Assembly: GCA_040791665.1 (NCBI GenBank) | Contig: JBFNNX010000001.1 | Coordinates: forward strand, 111,223 to 175,222 | Direction: 5' to 3' | DNA: 64,000 nucleotides | From: Thiodiazotropha sp040791665 | Lineage (GTDB): Bacteria > Pseudomonadota > Gammaproteobacteria > Chromatiales > Chromatiaceae | In this document: piece by piece, positions 1 to 7,709 of the stretch | Position numbering within the stretch: the stretch's first letter is position 1 | Layout: every line of letters starts with the position of its first letter | The notes under the pieces: generated by a model | Database searches by the model: none | Told to the model about the DNA's origin: nothing | Seen by the model: only the letters and a program-made list of their open reading frames with translations | Position numbers and translations under genes: made by a program

Positions 1-170
1 AGGAAAGCCGTCAACGCCACCGCACCAAACAGCGCATAGTAGATGGCATCACTGCGCTCAGCGCCAAAAAAGAGCGCACCATAACCGCCAATCGCTGCAC
101 CTATCCCACCAAAAGCCAAACCCCGCATGACCCGGCATAATGTGCAGTTTCGGTTATCCGCGTATGCCAT
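1..170 (-). CDS. Small membrane protein with N-terminal CxxC motif (partial)
   Basis: The reading frame starts at the ATG ending at 170 and runs off the left edge, so only 56 residues are visible. The N-terminus (MAYADNRNC) holds a Cys-x-x-Cys pair (CTLC) at residues 9-12, followed by a glycine-rich hydrophobic stretch (GGIGAAIGGYGALFFG) and a second hydrophobic segment (YYALFGAVALTAF), so at least two membrane spans are likely. The ATG overlaps the TGA of the upstream DUF1841 gene (TGATG), which indicates translational coupling. I do not recognise the family; the CxxC could bind metal or form a disulfide, but that is a guess. Confidence 0.65.
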   Translation of the reverse strand, partial: MAYADNRNCTLCRVMRGLAFGGIGAAIGGYGALFFGAERSDAIYYALFGAVALTAF

Positions 171-598
171 CAGTTCAACAGTGTCTTGATACAGTCGAGA
201 TAGGCTTGTTCATCAGGCGTCCTGTTTGCGGACTGCGCCTCCCATAATATCCGCCCAAGACACTCCATCAGCTGATGCTCCGCCTCATGTGCTTCTCCCT
301 TGCGTTGACAAAGGCGCTGATAGCACTCGCTGATGCCTACCGGCCGATCCGTTGAGATCTGCTCCAACAGGCTGATATGCATCGCCATGTGCAGAAACGG
401 ATTACCTTGTCCGTCATCAGCGTGAAATTCCTGCAACAGAAATCTCTCACTGTCGTTCAACATTTCATGGTATTCAGGATGTTCAACTATCACGCTGACG
501 ACCATCTTCTCCAGCGGTTCTGTGTCTTCGCCTGCCAGATGCTTCCGCCATGCCTCAAAAAAGACCCGGCGCAATTGATTTCTGTCACCGCTGATCAT
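170..598 (-). CDS. DUF1841 family protein
   Basis: A soluble protein of 142 residues matching the conserved gammaproteobacterial DUF1841 family, whose members begin near a DRxQLRRxFxEAW motif (here residues 5-17) and contain a HPEYH motif near residue 44 and a His/Met-rich NPFLHMAMH segment. No function is known for the family. The frame is open from a TTG at 613, but the ATG at 598 fits the usual family N-terminus better. Its stop overlaps the start of the small membrane protein downstream, and upstream lie the DUF302 gene and nth, so the four genes probably form one leftward operon. Confidence 0.8.
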   Translation of the reverse strand: MISGDRNQLRRVFFEAWRKHLAGEDTEPLEKMVVSVIVEHPEYHEMLNDSERFLLQEFHADDGQGNPFLHMAMHISLLEQISTDRPVGISECYQRLCQRKGEAHEAEHQLMECLGRILWEAQSANRTPDEQAYLDCIKTLLN

Positions 599-609
599 AT
601 TCAACAGTT

Positions 610-1068
610 TCAAGGCTGTGTGGCATGCCTTGCGAACTTCTCCAGCGCTCCGGTAACCTTGCCCTTGACCTTAGGTCTGTCGTTGATGGTAAATCTATTG
701 AAAATATGATCAGGGCTGTTGTAGCTCAACCAGACCTTACCTTCCGCGTCTTGCCAGACCAAAGCCTTCAAGGGCAGATCTATACCGACACGCTGATCAC
801 TCGTCATCAATGCCGTGCCGACCTTGGGGCTGCCGAAGATTATCAATTGCGTGGGGCGTAAAGACTTCCCCACCTTTGCCGCACCGACAGCGTGATCGAT
901 TCGGTTAAACACCTTCAATCCAGCCTCTGTTGCTGCCGCAGCAAAGCGGTCAGCGGTCTTTTCTACATTGAATTGGCTTTGAACGTTTATCAGTCCCGTG
1001 TCCGCTTCTGCCATAGAGGCAGGCACAAACAACATAAAAACCATGAATAAAAAGGTCGTTTTTATCAT
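610..1068 (-). CDS. DUF302 domain protein, exported
   Basis: The mature part is a DUF302 domain: the N-terminal half has the pattern around FNVEKTADRFAAAATEAGLKVFNRIDH, here split by a conserved His after Ile-Asp, then LIIFGSPKVGT and a VGIDLPLKALVW segment typical of this small alpha/beta fold. A signal peptide with hydrophobic core TTFLFMVFMLFVP ends near SMAEA. I chose the ATG at 1068 because an AGGAG motif lies six bases upstream; two earlier in-frame starts (1104, 1074) lack correct spacing. Its stop overlaps the open frame of the DUF1841 gene. DUF302 proteins are periplasmic or cytoplasmic and of uncertain role. Confidence 0.82.
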   Translation of the reverse strand: MIKTTFLFMVFMLFVPASMAEADTGLINVQSQFNVEKTADRFAAAATEAGLKVFNRIDHAVGAAKVGKSLRPTQLIIFGSPKVGTALMTSDQRVGIDLPLKALVWQDAEGKVWLSYNSPDHIFNRFTINDRPKVKGKVTGALEKFARHATQP

Positions 1069-1124
1069 CGTCATCTCCTTTAACAAGCCTGAAGTATCGA
1101 GCAAGCTACAATTCAGGCGGGATT

Positions 1125-1757
1125 TTATACACTCTTATCTCGATATTCACACAGGTCTTCGATGATACAGCTCCCGCATCGAGGCTTGCGTGCTATACAA
1201 GTATATCGTCCATGTAATATCAGCCAATGATGCGCATCTTGCAAGAATGGCTGCGGTATATAACGTAAAAGCTTCTTTTCAACTTCCAATGGCGTCTTGC
1301 CCGGCGCCAGATGGGTTCGATTGGCAACCCGAAAAATATGGGTATCCACCGCCATGGTGGGTTGACCAAAGGCAGTATTCAAGACAACGTTGGCTGTCTT
1401 TCGACCCACGCCCGGCAATCCCTCCAGTGCTTTACGCGTATCCGGCACTTCGCCACCATATTCATCGATCAGAATACGGCATGTTTGTACTATATTGCCG
1501 GCTTTACTGTTGAACAACCCTATGGTTCTGATATAGCGCTTTAGCCCCTCCACACCGAGTGCGAGAATCTTCTCAGGTGTGTTTGCCAGCGGAAACAGCC
1601 GTTGCGTCGCTTTATTCACACTCTTATCGGTTGCCTGTGCCGACAAGATCACAGCCACAAGCAGTTCGAAAGGTGTTTTGTAGTTTAGTTCAGTGGTGGG
1701 ATTGGGATTGTTCGTCTGCAATCGCTCAAAGATTGCCTGGCGTTTCAGTTTATTCAT
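1125..1757 (-). CDS. nth: Endonuclease III (DNA glycosylase/AP lyase)
   Basis: Removes oxidised pyrimidines and cleaves the abasic site in base excision repair. At 210 residues it has the usual family length. Visible features are the helix-hairpin-helix LPGVGRKTANVV with the catalytic Lys, the VDTHIFR segment with the catalytic Asp, and the C-terminal [4Fe-4S] ligand pattern C-x6-C-x2-C-x5-C ending at CEYRDKSV. The start ATG at 1757 gives the expected MNKLKRQAIFERL N-terminus. In many gammaproteobacteria nth follows the rnf operon and precedes DUF1841; here only the downstream part of that arrangement is seen. The DUF302 gene follows after a 56-base gap. Confidence 0.97.
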   Translation of the reverse strand: MNKLKRQAIFERLQTNNPNPTTELNYKTPFELLVAVILSAQATDKSVNKATQRLFPLANTPEKILALGVEGLKRYIRTIGLFNSKAGNIVQTCRILIDEYGGEVPDTRKALEGLPGVGRKTANVVLNTAFGQPTMAVDTHIFRVANRTHLAPGKTPLEVEKKLLRYIPQPFLQDAHHWLILHGRYTCIARKPRCGSCIIEDLCEYRDKSV

Positions 1758-1857
1758 AGGAAATTCTTGCGAGTGTTACTGACTGTTTCGGATATTGGAT
1801 GCCAAGCTTGGGGCGCGAGGGATAGCTACATGCATAGACCGCGATTTCAACAACTAT

Positions 1858-1888
1858 AAACCCGGCAATTTAATGGATTGTCGGGTTA
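1858..1888 (-). terminator. Possible terminator of pckA
   Basis: Two arms, 1859-1868 and 1878-1887, form a ten-pair stem with one mismatch on the minus strand and a nine-base loop. It sits 30 bases past the pckA stop and is followed on the minus strand by a short T-rich run (TTTAT). The U tract is weak, so this is a tentative call. Confidence 0.4.
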
Positions 1889-1917
1889 ACGACATATCAT
1901 TATTCTAAACATGAGGC

Positions 1918-3525
1918 TTAACCCGCCTTCGGCGCTGCATCCTTTATATCCTGACTCACTTGATCGGAAAACTTCTTGAAGTTTTCTCTGAACATACCTG
2001 CAAGCTTCATCGCCTGGGCATCGTAAGCCGCTTGATCTTTCCATGTATCTCTCGGAAACAGTACATCAACGGGAACATCCGGTACCTGAGTTGGTATTTC
2101 GACCCTGAAAATCGGGTCCTTGCGCATGGGTACGTCGTCGAGTTTTCCATCCAGCACTGCATTTACCATGGCACGGGTATGAGGAATCTGCATGCGACTG
2201 CCTACGCCATAGGGCCCACCTGTCCAGCCGGTATTGATCAACCAGACATTCGACTTATGCTCGTCAATCCGTTTGCCGAGAAGTTCCGCATATCGCTGGG
2301 GGTGGAGTGGCATGAAGGGCGCCCCGTAGCAGGCACTGAAGACAGGTGATGGTTCGGTGACCCCTTTCTCCGTTCCGGCTACCCTGGCCGTATAGCCTGA
2401 TATAAAATGGTACATTGCCTGAGCGGAGTTGAGCCTGGAGACGGGCGGCAATACGCCAAAAGCGTCCGCCGTGAGCATAATCACCTTATCCGGATGGCCG
2501 CCCAAACCGTCCAGGGTGGCGTTCGGAATCGCACTGATGTGATAGGCGCCCCGGGTGTTTTCCGTCAAGGTGCCGTCATCCAGGTCGAGGCGGCGGGAAT
2601 CGGCCATCATGGTGACGTTTTCCAGTATCGTGCCGAAGCGCATGGTCGTTGAGAAGATCTCAGGCTCATTCTCCGCCGACAGATTGATCAACTTTGCGTA
2701 ACAGCCACCCTCGAAGTTGAATATACCATTAGCGCTCCAGCCATGTTCATCATCACCGATCAGGGTACGGCTGGCATCAGCAGAGAGGGTGGTTTTGCCG
2801 GTTCCGCTAAGACCGAAAAAGAGTGCGGTCTTGCCATTGGGACCGATATTGGCCGAACAGTGCATCGGTAGCACGTCCCGTTGCGGCATCAGGTAGTTCA
2901 TCACGCTGAATATCGATTTTTTAATCTCTCCGGCATAGCTGGTACCGCCGATCAACACCAGTTTCTTGGAGAAATTAACGATGATGAATGTCTCGCTAAC
3001 GGTGCCGTCCACTTCAGGTATGGCATGAAAACGGGGTACGTCAATCACAGTAAAGCCCGGTACGTGATTCGCGAATTCTTCACGCTCTGCCTGAATGAAG
3101 ACGTTTCTGGCAAAGATATTATGCCATGCATTCTCTGTGATAATCCTAACCGGCAAGCGATAATCGGGATCGGCCCCTGCATAGCAGTCCTGCACATATA
3201 CGTCCTTGTTTTGCAGATAGGACGCCAGGCGTCTGTGCAGATTGTCAAAGGCCTCTTCCGAAATGGGCTTATTGATATCGCCCCACCAGATATCCTTGCT
3301 GACTGACGGTTCGTCAACAATGAATTTGTCATTCGCCGACCGCCCGGTGTGGTGCCCTGTCCTGACTACCAGGGGACCGAGATGTGACAACTGACCTTCG
3401 TGACGAAAGATCGCCTGTTCCATCAGACTCGGGGTCGGCAAGTTCCAGTAGATGTCATTCAGGTTGTAAAGGCCATGGTTATCAAGACCGTGTGAACTAT
3501 GGTTCACTCCTGCTGATTCACGCAT
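1918..3525 (-). CDS. pckA: Phosphoenolpyruvate carboxykinase (ATP)
   Basis: Interconverts oxaloacetate plus ATP with phosphoenolpyruvate, CO2 and ADP; gluconeogenic or, in some sulfur oxidisers, anaplerotic. At 535 residues it matches the ATP-dependent family (E. coli 540). The sequence shows the RTGHHTGRSANDKF substrate loop near residue 60, the P-loop GLSGTGKTTLS near residue 240, the kinase-2 motif LIGDDEHGW and the RMQIPHTRAMV region. The open frame extends to a TTG at 3534, but the ATG at 3525 with an AGGGGAG motif nine bases upstream is the better start. It is divergent from the unknown gene at 3618, and no partner genes share its transcript. Confidence 0.97.
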   Translation of the reverse strand: MRESAGVNHSSHGLDNHGLYNLNDIYWNLPTPSLMEQAIFRHEGQLSHLGPLVVRTGHHTGRSANDKFIVDEPSVSKDIWWGDINKPISEEAFDNLHRRLASYLQNKDVYVQDCYAGADPDYRLPVRIITENAWHNIFARNVFIQAEREEFANHVPGFTVIDVPRFHAIPEVDGTVSETFIIVNFSKKLVLIGGTSYAGEIKKSIFSVMNYLMPQRDVLPMHCSANIGPNGKTALFFGLSGTGKTTLSADASRTLIGDDEHGWSANGIFNFEGGCYAKLINLSAENEPEIFSTTMRFGTILENVTMMADSRRLDLDDGTLTENTRGAYHISAIPNATLDGLGGHPDKVIMLTADAFGVLPPVSRLNSAQAMYHFISGYTARVAGTEKGVTEPSPVFSACYGAPFMPLHPQRYAELLGKRIDEHKSNVWLINTGWTGGPYGVGSRMQIPHTRAMVNAVLDGKLDDVPMRKDPIFRVEIPTQVPDVPVDVLFPRDTWKDQAAYDAQAMKLAGMFRENFKKFSDQVSQDIKDAAPKAG

Positions 3526-3617
3526 TATCCTCAACTCCCCTTTCGCGTCTTATTAGTGTTACCGACTATAGCAAGCCTGAACTCGCTTGTTCCAGCCTCC
3601 TGATGTAGTCTCCCCTC

Positions 3618-4541
3618 ATGGTGAAACAGAAAAGCAGCGCATTCAGTATACGTCGACTCAATCCGTTCAATGGCGTGTTGCAGGTATTCAGCACTGAAAA
3701 TGCCCGTGCATTGAGCAGCAACGGTGTTCTCTGGGAGATCCAGGTTCTGAGCGACACACCCCAGGGCCTTTGGGCCAATATGCCATTCAGCGGCAGGGAG
3801 TTCTACACCTTCGGACGCTGGACACCCGGATCGGGTCTGCAGCAAGTTCCTGTTAATCCGCTATTTAATGTCCGTGACATGATCGCTTCTGCGGAACAAC
3901 TGATCACTGCCCTGTCTCCTATCATCGACGATCTCCCCTTTCCCGCGGCAGATATCTATGAGCAGTGGCTACTGGACGATCAGAGTCTCGCACCTGTTGC
4001 ACTTTTGGCCTCCTGTCGCAAAGCGGATGAGATGAGACAATTGGATAGCGCCAAGTGGATCGCCGCCGAACGGGGTGATTTCTCTTTCATCTCTGCGCGA
4101 TTATTGGAAAAAGACCAACCTAACGACGATGGCTATAATCCCCGGGTGCATGCATCGATCCTGGAGGCATTGGTCCGGCACCGTGCTGGGCAGCACCACA
4201 GACGAGCCTGGTTCAAACACAACCCGGACGGTACATACAGTCCTTGTAACGAGAACGCTCCCGTGTTGATTCCAAGGACTTTTCCGGAGCTACCCATCAC
4301 GGAGGTTTGGGAGAATGATGAGGATCGTCTTTTGGTAGCCGACTATGTCGCCTGGAGGGCGCCACAACTGTTGCAGTTGCGGGGGCTCAGCCCTAAGACC
4401 CGTGAACGCCTCGAGCGTATTGCCGTATTGCAGGCTGAAGTTATCGAGCGCCTGTGGCGACTCTATCCGGAAATACACAATAAAGACCTGTTGAATAGTG
4501 CGCGGGTGGAAGCAAAAATCCGCTCTTCAAACCGGAAATGA
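3618..4541 (+). CDS. Conserved-looking protein of unknown function
   Basis: A 307-residue soluble protein that I cannot assign to a family. The N-terminal third contains SIRRLNPFNGVLQVF and a tryptophan-rich stretch (GLWANMPFSGREFYTFGRW) that resembles a beta-rich domain. The C-terminal half is helical, with LRGLSPKTRERLERI and a charged end. No signal peptide or membrane span is seen, and no clear Shine-Dalgarno precedes the ATG. It stops five bases before the hemH ATG, so the two are probably co-transcribed, but this does not prove a haem-related function. Length, codon use and lack of a competing frame support a real gene. Confidence 0.75.
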   Translation: MVKQKSSAFSIRRLNPFNGVLQVFSTENARALSSNGVLWEIQVLSDTPQGLWANMPFSGREFYTFGRWTPGSGLQQVPVNPLFNVRDMIASAEQLITALSPIIDDLPFPAADIYEQWLLDDQSLAPVALLASCRKADEMRQLDSAKWIAAERGDFSFISARLLEKDQPNDDGYNPRVHASILEALVRHRAGQHHRRAWFKHNPDGTYSPCNENAPVLIPRTFPELPITEVWENDEDRLLVADYVAWRAPQLLQLRGLSPKTRERLERIAVLQAEVIERLWRLYPEIHNKDLLNSARVEAKIRSSNRK

Positions 4542-4545
4542 GTCT

Positions 4546-5598
4546 ATGAAGTACATCAATCAGTCAAATCAGTTAAATCAACCGGACGGTGGTCTCGGGA
4601 TTCTACTGATCAACCTCGGTACGCCTGATGCCCCGACACCTGTGGCGGTGCGCCGATATCTGGCGGAATTCCTGAGCGATCCACGCGTGGTGGCGATCCC
4701 GAAACTGATCTGGCAAATAATACTCCACGGCGTCGTATTGCGGGTCAGGCCGAAAAGAAAGGCCGAGGATTACAAGCGCATCTGGACGGAGGATGGTTCT
4801 CCGCTGCTGGCCATTTCTAATAGGCAACAGGCTGCATTGACCAAAATATTGTCGTCACGCCTGCAGGGGACAATCCACGTATCATTGGCGATGCGCTACG
4901 GAAATCCTTCCATCACCAGCGTTTTGCAGGAATTGCGTCAGAAGAATGTGCAGCGCCTGCTGGTGTTTCCCCTCTATCCGCAGTATTCAGCAACCACTAC
5001 CGCTTCCATCTTCGATGCCGTGACAGGTGAACTGCAGCGTTGGCGCCGGATACCTGAACTGCGCTTCATACAGCGTTACCACGACCATCCCGACTATATC
5101 CGGGTATTGAGTGAGAGCATTCGCAATTATCGTCAACAGGCAGGTGAGGCAAAAAAGCTGTTGTTCTCTTTTCACGGCATCCCCAAGGACTATTACCAGG
5201 CCGGTGACCCCTACCCGGACGAGTGCCATGCCACGGCAAAGCGGGTTGTGGAGCACCTGGAACTCGACAAGGATCAATGGTATCTGGCCTTTCAGTCGCG
5301 CTTCGGCGCCCAGGAATGGGTCAAACCCTATACCATGGAGACCTTGAAGCAGTGGGGTGCGGAAGGTGTAGAGAGTGTCCAGGTGGTCTGTCCTGCCTTC
5401 TCCGCCGATTGTCTGGAGACGCTTGAGGAGATCGCCGAAGAGAACCGGGAGGCTTTCCTCCAGGCCGGAGGTAAAAAATATGCCTACATACCGGCTCTGA
5501 ATGATGCACCGGAGCATATGAATATGCTTGCTGACCTGATATGTAAACATGCCTCGGGATGGCCTGAAGCAGAATCGATTCCGGAGGATAAACGCTGA
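4546..5598 (+). CDS. hemH: Ferrochelatase
   Basis: Inserts Fe2+ into protoporphyrin IX, the last step of haem b synthesis, at the inner face of the cytoplasmic membrane. The 350-residue protein starts with the family signature GILLINLGTPDAP (residues 15-27), has the active-site His in FSFHGIP (about H210) and the catalytic Glu in GAQEWVKPYT (about E257). The frame is open from a GTG at 4498, but the ATG at 4546, just after the stop of the preceding gene, gives the normal N-terminus. The stop overlaps the next ATG (TGATG), coupling it to the DUF971 gene. Fits a genome with many c-type cytochromes. Confidence 0.96.
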   Translation: MKYINQSNQLNQPDGGLGILLINLGTPDAPTPVAVRRYLAEFLSDPRVVAIPKLIWQIILHGVVLRVRPKRKAEDYKRIWTEDGSPLLAISNRQQAALTKILSSRLQGTIHVSLAMRYGNPSITSVLQELRQKNVQRLLVFPLYPQYSATTTASIFDAVTGELQRWRRIPELRFIQRYHDHPDYIRVLSESIRNYRQQAGEAKKLLFSFHGIPKDYYQAGDPYPDECHATAKRVVEHLELDKDQWYLAFQSRFGAQEWVKPYTMETLKQWGAEGVESVQVVCPAFSADCLETLEEIAEENREAFLQAGGKKYAYIPALNDAPEHMNMLADLICKHASGWPEAESIPEDKR

Positions 5599-5990
5599 TG
5601 GCGAAACACCCACATCCGGTTGATATCAAGGTGCACCAGAAGAGCCGTTTCCTGGATATCGCATTTGACGATGGCAGCCATTTCTCACTTCCGTGTGAAT
5701 ACCTGCGGGTCTATTCACCCTCCGCCGAGACGCGGGGCCACAGTCCGGCCACGGCAAAACTGGAACGTGGCAAAGAGATGGTAAGCATAACCCGGGTGGA
5801 ACCTGTCGGTCAGTATGCAATCAAGATCCATTTTGATGACGGCCACAACTCAGGACTCTACGATTGGCGCTATCTCTATAATCTGGGTAAACACCACGAT
5901 GAACTTTGGCAGGCCTATCTGGACAAGCTCAAGGCTGTTGGCTATCGGCGCAAGGACCCTGAGCTGGCGCCTCCGGATGTCGATGCCTGA
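5598..5990 (+). CDS. DUF971 family protein
   Basis: A 130-residue protein of the DUF971 family, which is related to the N-terminal domain of gamma-butyrobetaine hydroxylase. The motifs LPCEYLRVYSPSAET near residue 32 and VGQYAIKIHFDDGHNSGLYDWRYL (read in two parts, around residues 72-95) are characteristic. Stand-alone members often sit beside iron-sulfur or haem genes, and their function is unsettled. The start codon overlaps the hemH stop. The C-terminus is slightly long and acidic (DPELAPPDVDA). A stem-loop follows after about ten bases. Confidence 0.88.
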   Translation: MAKHPHPVDIKVHQKSRFLDIAFDDGSHFSLPCEYLRVYSPSAETRGHSPATAKLERGKEMVSITRVEPVGQYAIKIHFDDGHNSGLYDWRYLYNLGKHHDELWQAYLDKLKAVGYRRKDPELAPPDVDA

Positions 5991-5997
5991 GTCAGCC

Positions 5998-6054
5998 GGT
6001 GCGGCAAGCGGCACACTGCACCTCATATTACCCTAGGGCTGGGCTTGCCGCGCC
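5998..6054 (+). terminator. Stem-loop after hemH-DUF971
   Basis: Arms at 5998-6009 and 6043-6054 can form a 12-pair GC-rich stem (one T-G wobble) with a 33-base loop. It begins eight bases past the DUF971 stop. There is no T tract after it, so it may be a factor-dependent end, an mRNA-stabilising stem or a small palindromic repeat. Confidence 0.4.
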
Positions 6055-6200
6055 GTACCCTGATTTAGCGAGGACCTTTGCAGGATGCAATTCCCTGCTG
6101 GCTAAAGGTGAAAACAGACTGCAATTCCAATTCGCTTCGGATTAGATGTTTGATTAATGATCTGGCTCAATCGACAATCAAAATGAAGTCGTACACGCCA

Positions 6201-6255
6201 TAGCTAAATTAGCTACACTATTCATGTACTGCAGGGTCGCAGATCGATGCCCTGC
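6201..6255. promoter_or_regulatory. Palindrome and GC hairpin before the V/A-ATPase operon
   Basis: TAGCTAA-A-TTAGCTA at 6201-6215 is a perfect palindrome of operator-like size. Immediately after it, GCAGGG (6231-6236) and CCCTGC (6250-6255) form a hairpin. Both lie 60-110 bases before the first ATPase start codon. A binding site for a dimeric regulator is an inference only. Confidence 0.35.
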
Positions 6256-6311
6256 CGTTGATCCTCAGATACAACAAACGGCCCAACATAATACTGGGGG
6301 GATTTGTATAA

Positions 6312-6638
6312 ATGGAAGAGTCACTGCAGCGCTTGCTCGATGCTGAAACCAAAGCGCAACATATTCATAACAAAGCCGAGGAGATGCGAGAACGCATGAT
6401 CCAGGAGGCTTTGCAAGAGGCAAAGACAAAAGAGGAACATTTCGAGGCGCGTATTCCCGAACTGCACCATAGTTTCATGGAGAAGGCGGAAAGCCGCGCT
6501 GAACAGACCATCGCGGAATTAAAAAAGCGTTTCAATGAACGCCATGCCCAACTGCGCGAATATGCCGAAGCTCGGGAGGATGACGCATTGGAAGCAGCCT
6601 TCACCGTACTGATCGATCCCACGGCAGATGAAGATTGA
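6312..6638 (+). CDS. V/A-type ATPase peripheral stalk subunit G/H
   Basis: A 108-residue, almost entirely helical protein with heptad-like repeats and a high Glu/Lys/Gln content (EEMRERMIQEALQEAK), matching the short G/H (AhaH-like) subunits that form a coiled coil with subunit E in the peripheral stalk. It opens the ATPase operon and ends nine bases before subunit C. Sequence identity in this family is low, so the assignment rests on size, coiled-coil character and position. A G-rich run nine to fifteen bases upstream supports the ATG at 6312. Confidence 0.8.
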   Translation: MEESLQRLLDAETKAQHIHNKAEEMRERMIQEALQEAKTKEEHFEARIPELHHSFMEKAESRAEQTIAELKKRFNERHAQLREYAEAREDDALEAAFTVLIDPTADED

Positions 6639-6647
6639 ACCGATCTG

Positions 6648-7709
6648 ATGAGTTCGAATAGGGATCAGGCCTATCTAAAAACCCGTGTCGGCGTACTCTC
6701 GGCGCGTCTGCTCGACGCCGACGAGATCGAACGCCTGAAGCAGATGTCTCTCAGGCAACTTGGCGATGCCTTCGATCTGCAGCCCATTTTTGAGGAATCC
6801 ATAGACAAGCGGCAAAGGATTCGTTTGGTCGAACAAGCCCTGCTGCAGCGACTGATGAACGAGCTGTCTGTGCTCCTGCGCCCTCTCAGCGGCCGTTCCC
6901 GCGGGTTGATGCTCTATTGGCCGAGAAAGTTCGAACTCTATAACCTGAAAACCCTGATCCGGGGTAAATTGAACAGCCTCGGGATGGAGGAGATTCGGGA
7001 CAATCTGTTTGAGATGCCGGAGAACATCCGCCTACCTCACGAGTCTCTGCTGCAAGCGGAAAATGTGCTTGAGATGTTACGCCAGCTCGACCAGGGACCC
7101 TACGCCCTGATTGCCAGACAGGCGCGTAACGTATTTGAGGAACAACACGAAAACTTTTCCCTTGACGCCGCCATCGATCGACTCTACTACACTGGCATGC
7201 TGCGCCACGCCAATATCACGGACAGCATCGATAAGCGCGGCCTGAAGAAGGTGATCGGTATCATGGTCGATCGGCAAAATATCCTGTGGCTGCTGCGTTA
7301 CCGGCTGGTCTATCGTTTCGCCCCCAGCGAGGCCTACTACCTGTTGATTCCCTACGGCGGGAGACTCCAGCGTGAAAAGCTGATGGAACTGGCCAATCTG
7401 GAAGGACTGGAAACCATCATAGAACACCTTCCCGCCCCTTTTAAGGCAATCCTTTCGAATTCGGCGAACATCACCCAGGTACGCCAGCGACTCGATCACA
7501 TCGTCTCTGACGAATTACATAAATTGATGCACCACAGCCCCGACGCAGTGGTCTCCGCACTCAGCTACTTGATCATTCGCGACATGGACCTGATGAAACT
7601 CTACGCCATTATTCAGAGCAAGCTGATGCAGATGGATGGGGCTATCCTGAACGAGGCGGTACCCGGTAACCCCTTGCAGAAGGAAGCAACGGAGGGCGGC
7701 CATGTTTAG
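6648..7709 (+). CDS. ntpC: V/A-type ATPase subunit C (central stalk/socket)
   Basis: A 353-residue helical protein of the V-type subunit C (yeast d) family, which seats the central rotor stalk on the membrane ring. Visible family features are the YLKTRVGVLSARLL N-terminus, the FELYNLKTLIRGKL segment near residue 95 and the second copy NILWLLRYRLVYRF near residue 208, reflecting the internally repeated fold. It overlaps the start of subunit I by eight bases. In well-known operons (Thermus, Enterococcus) C follows E; here it precedes I, an altered order. Confidence 0.9.
   Translation: MSSNRDQAYLKTRVGVLSARLLDADEIERLKQMSLRQLGDAFDLQPIFEESIDKRQRIRLVEQALLQRLMNELSVLLRPLSGRSRGLMLYWPRKFELYNLKTLIRGKLNSLGMEEIRDNLFEMPENIRLPHESLLQAENVLEMLRQLDQGPYALIARQARNVFEEQHENFSLDAAIDRLYYTGMLRHANITDSIDKRGLKKVIGIMVDRQNILWLLRYRLVYRFAPSEAYYLLIPYGGRLQREKLMELANLEGLETIIEHLPAPFKAILSNSANITQVRQRLDHIVSDELHKLMHHSPDAVVSALSYLIIRDMDLMKLYAIIQSKLMQMDGAILNEAVPGNPLQKEATEGGHV

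Larger units (their letters stand above)
5991..6311. other. Intergenic region with stem-loops upstream of the ATPase operon
   Basis: No gene is seen in these 321 bases. They hold a stem-loop just past the DUF971 stop (5998-6054), a 15-base perfect palindrome at 6201-6215 and a GC stem at 6231-6255. A run of six G residues near 6297-6302 probably serves as ribosome binding site for the first ATPase gene. The operon promoter must lie in or near this region, but I cannot assign -35/-10 boxes with confidence. Confidence 0.6.

Noticed and set aside
377..709. Plus-strand open frame of 110 codons opposite the DUF1841/DUF302 genes
   Set aside because: It is antisense to two genes with clear families and shows no ribosome site or domain.
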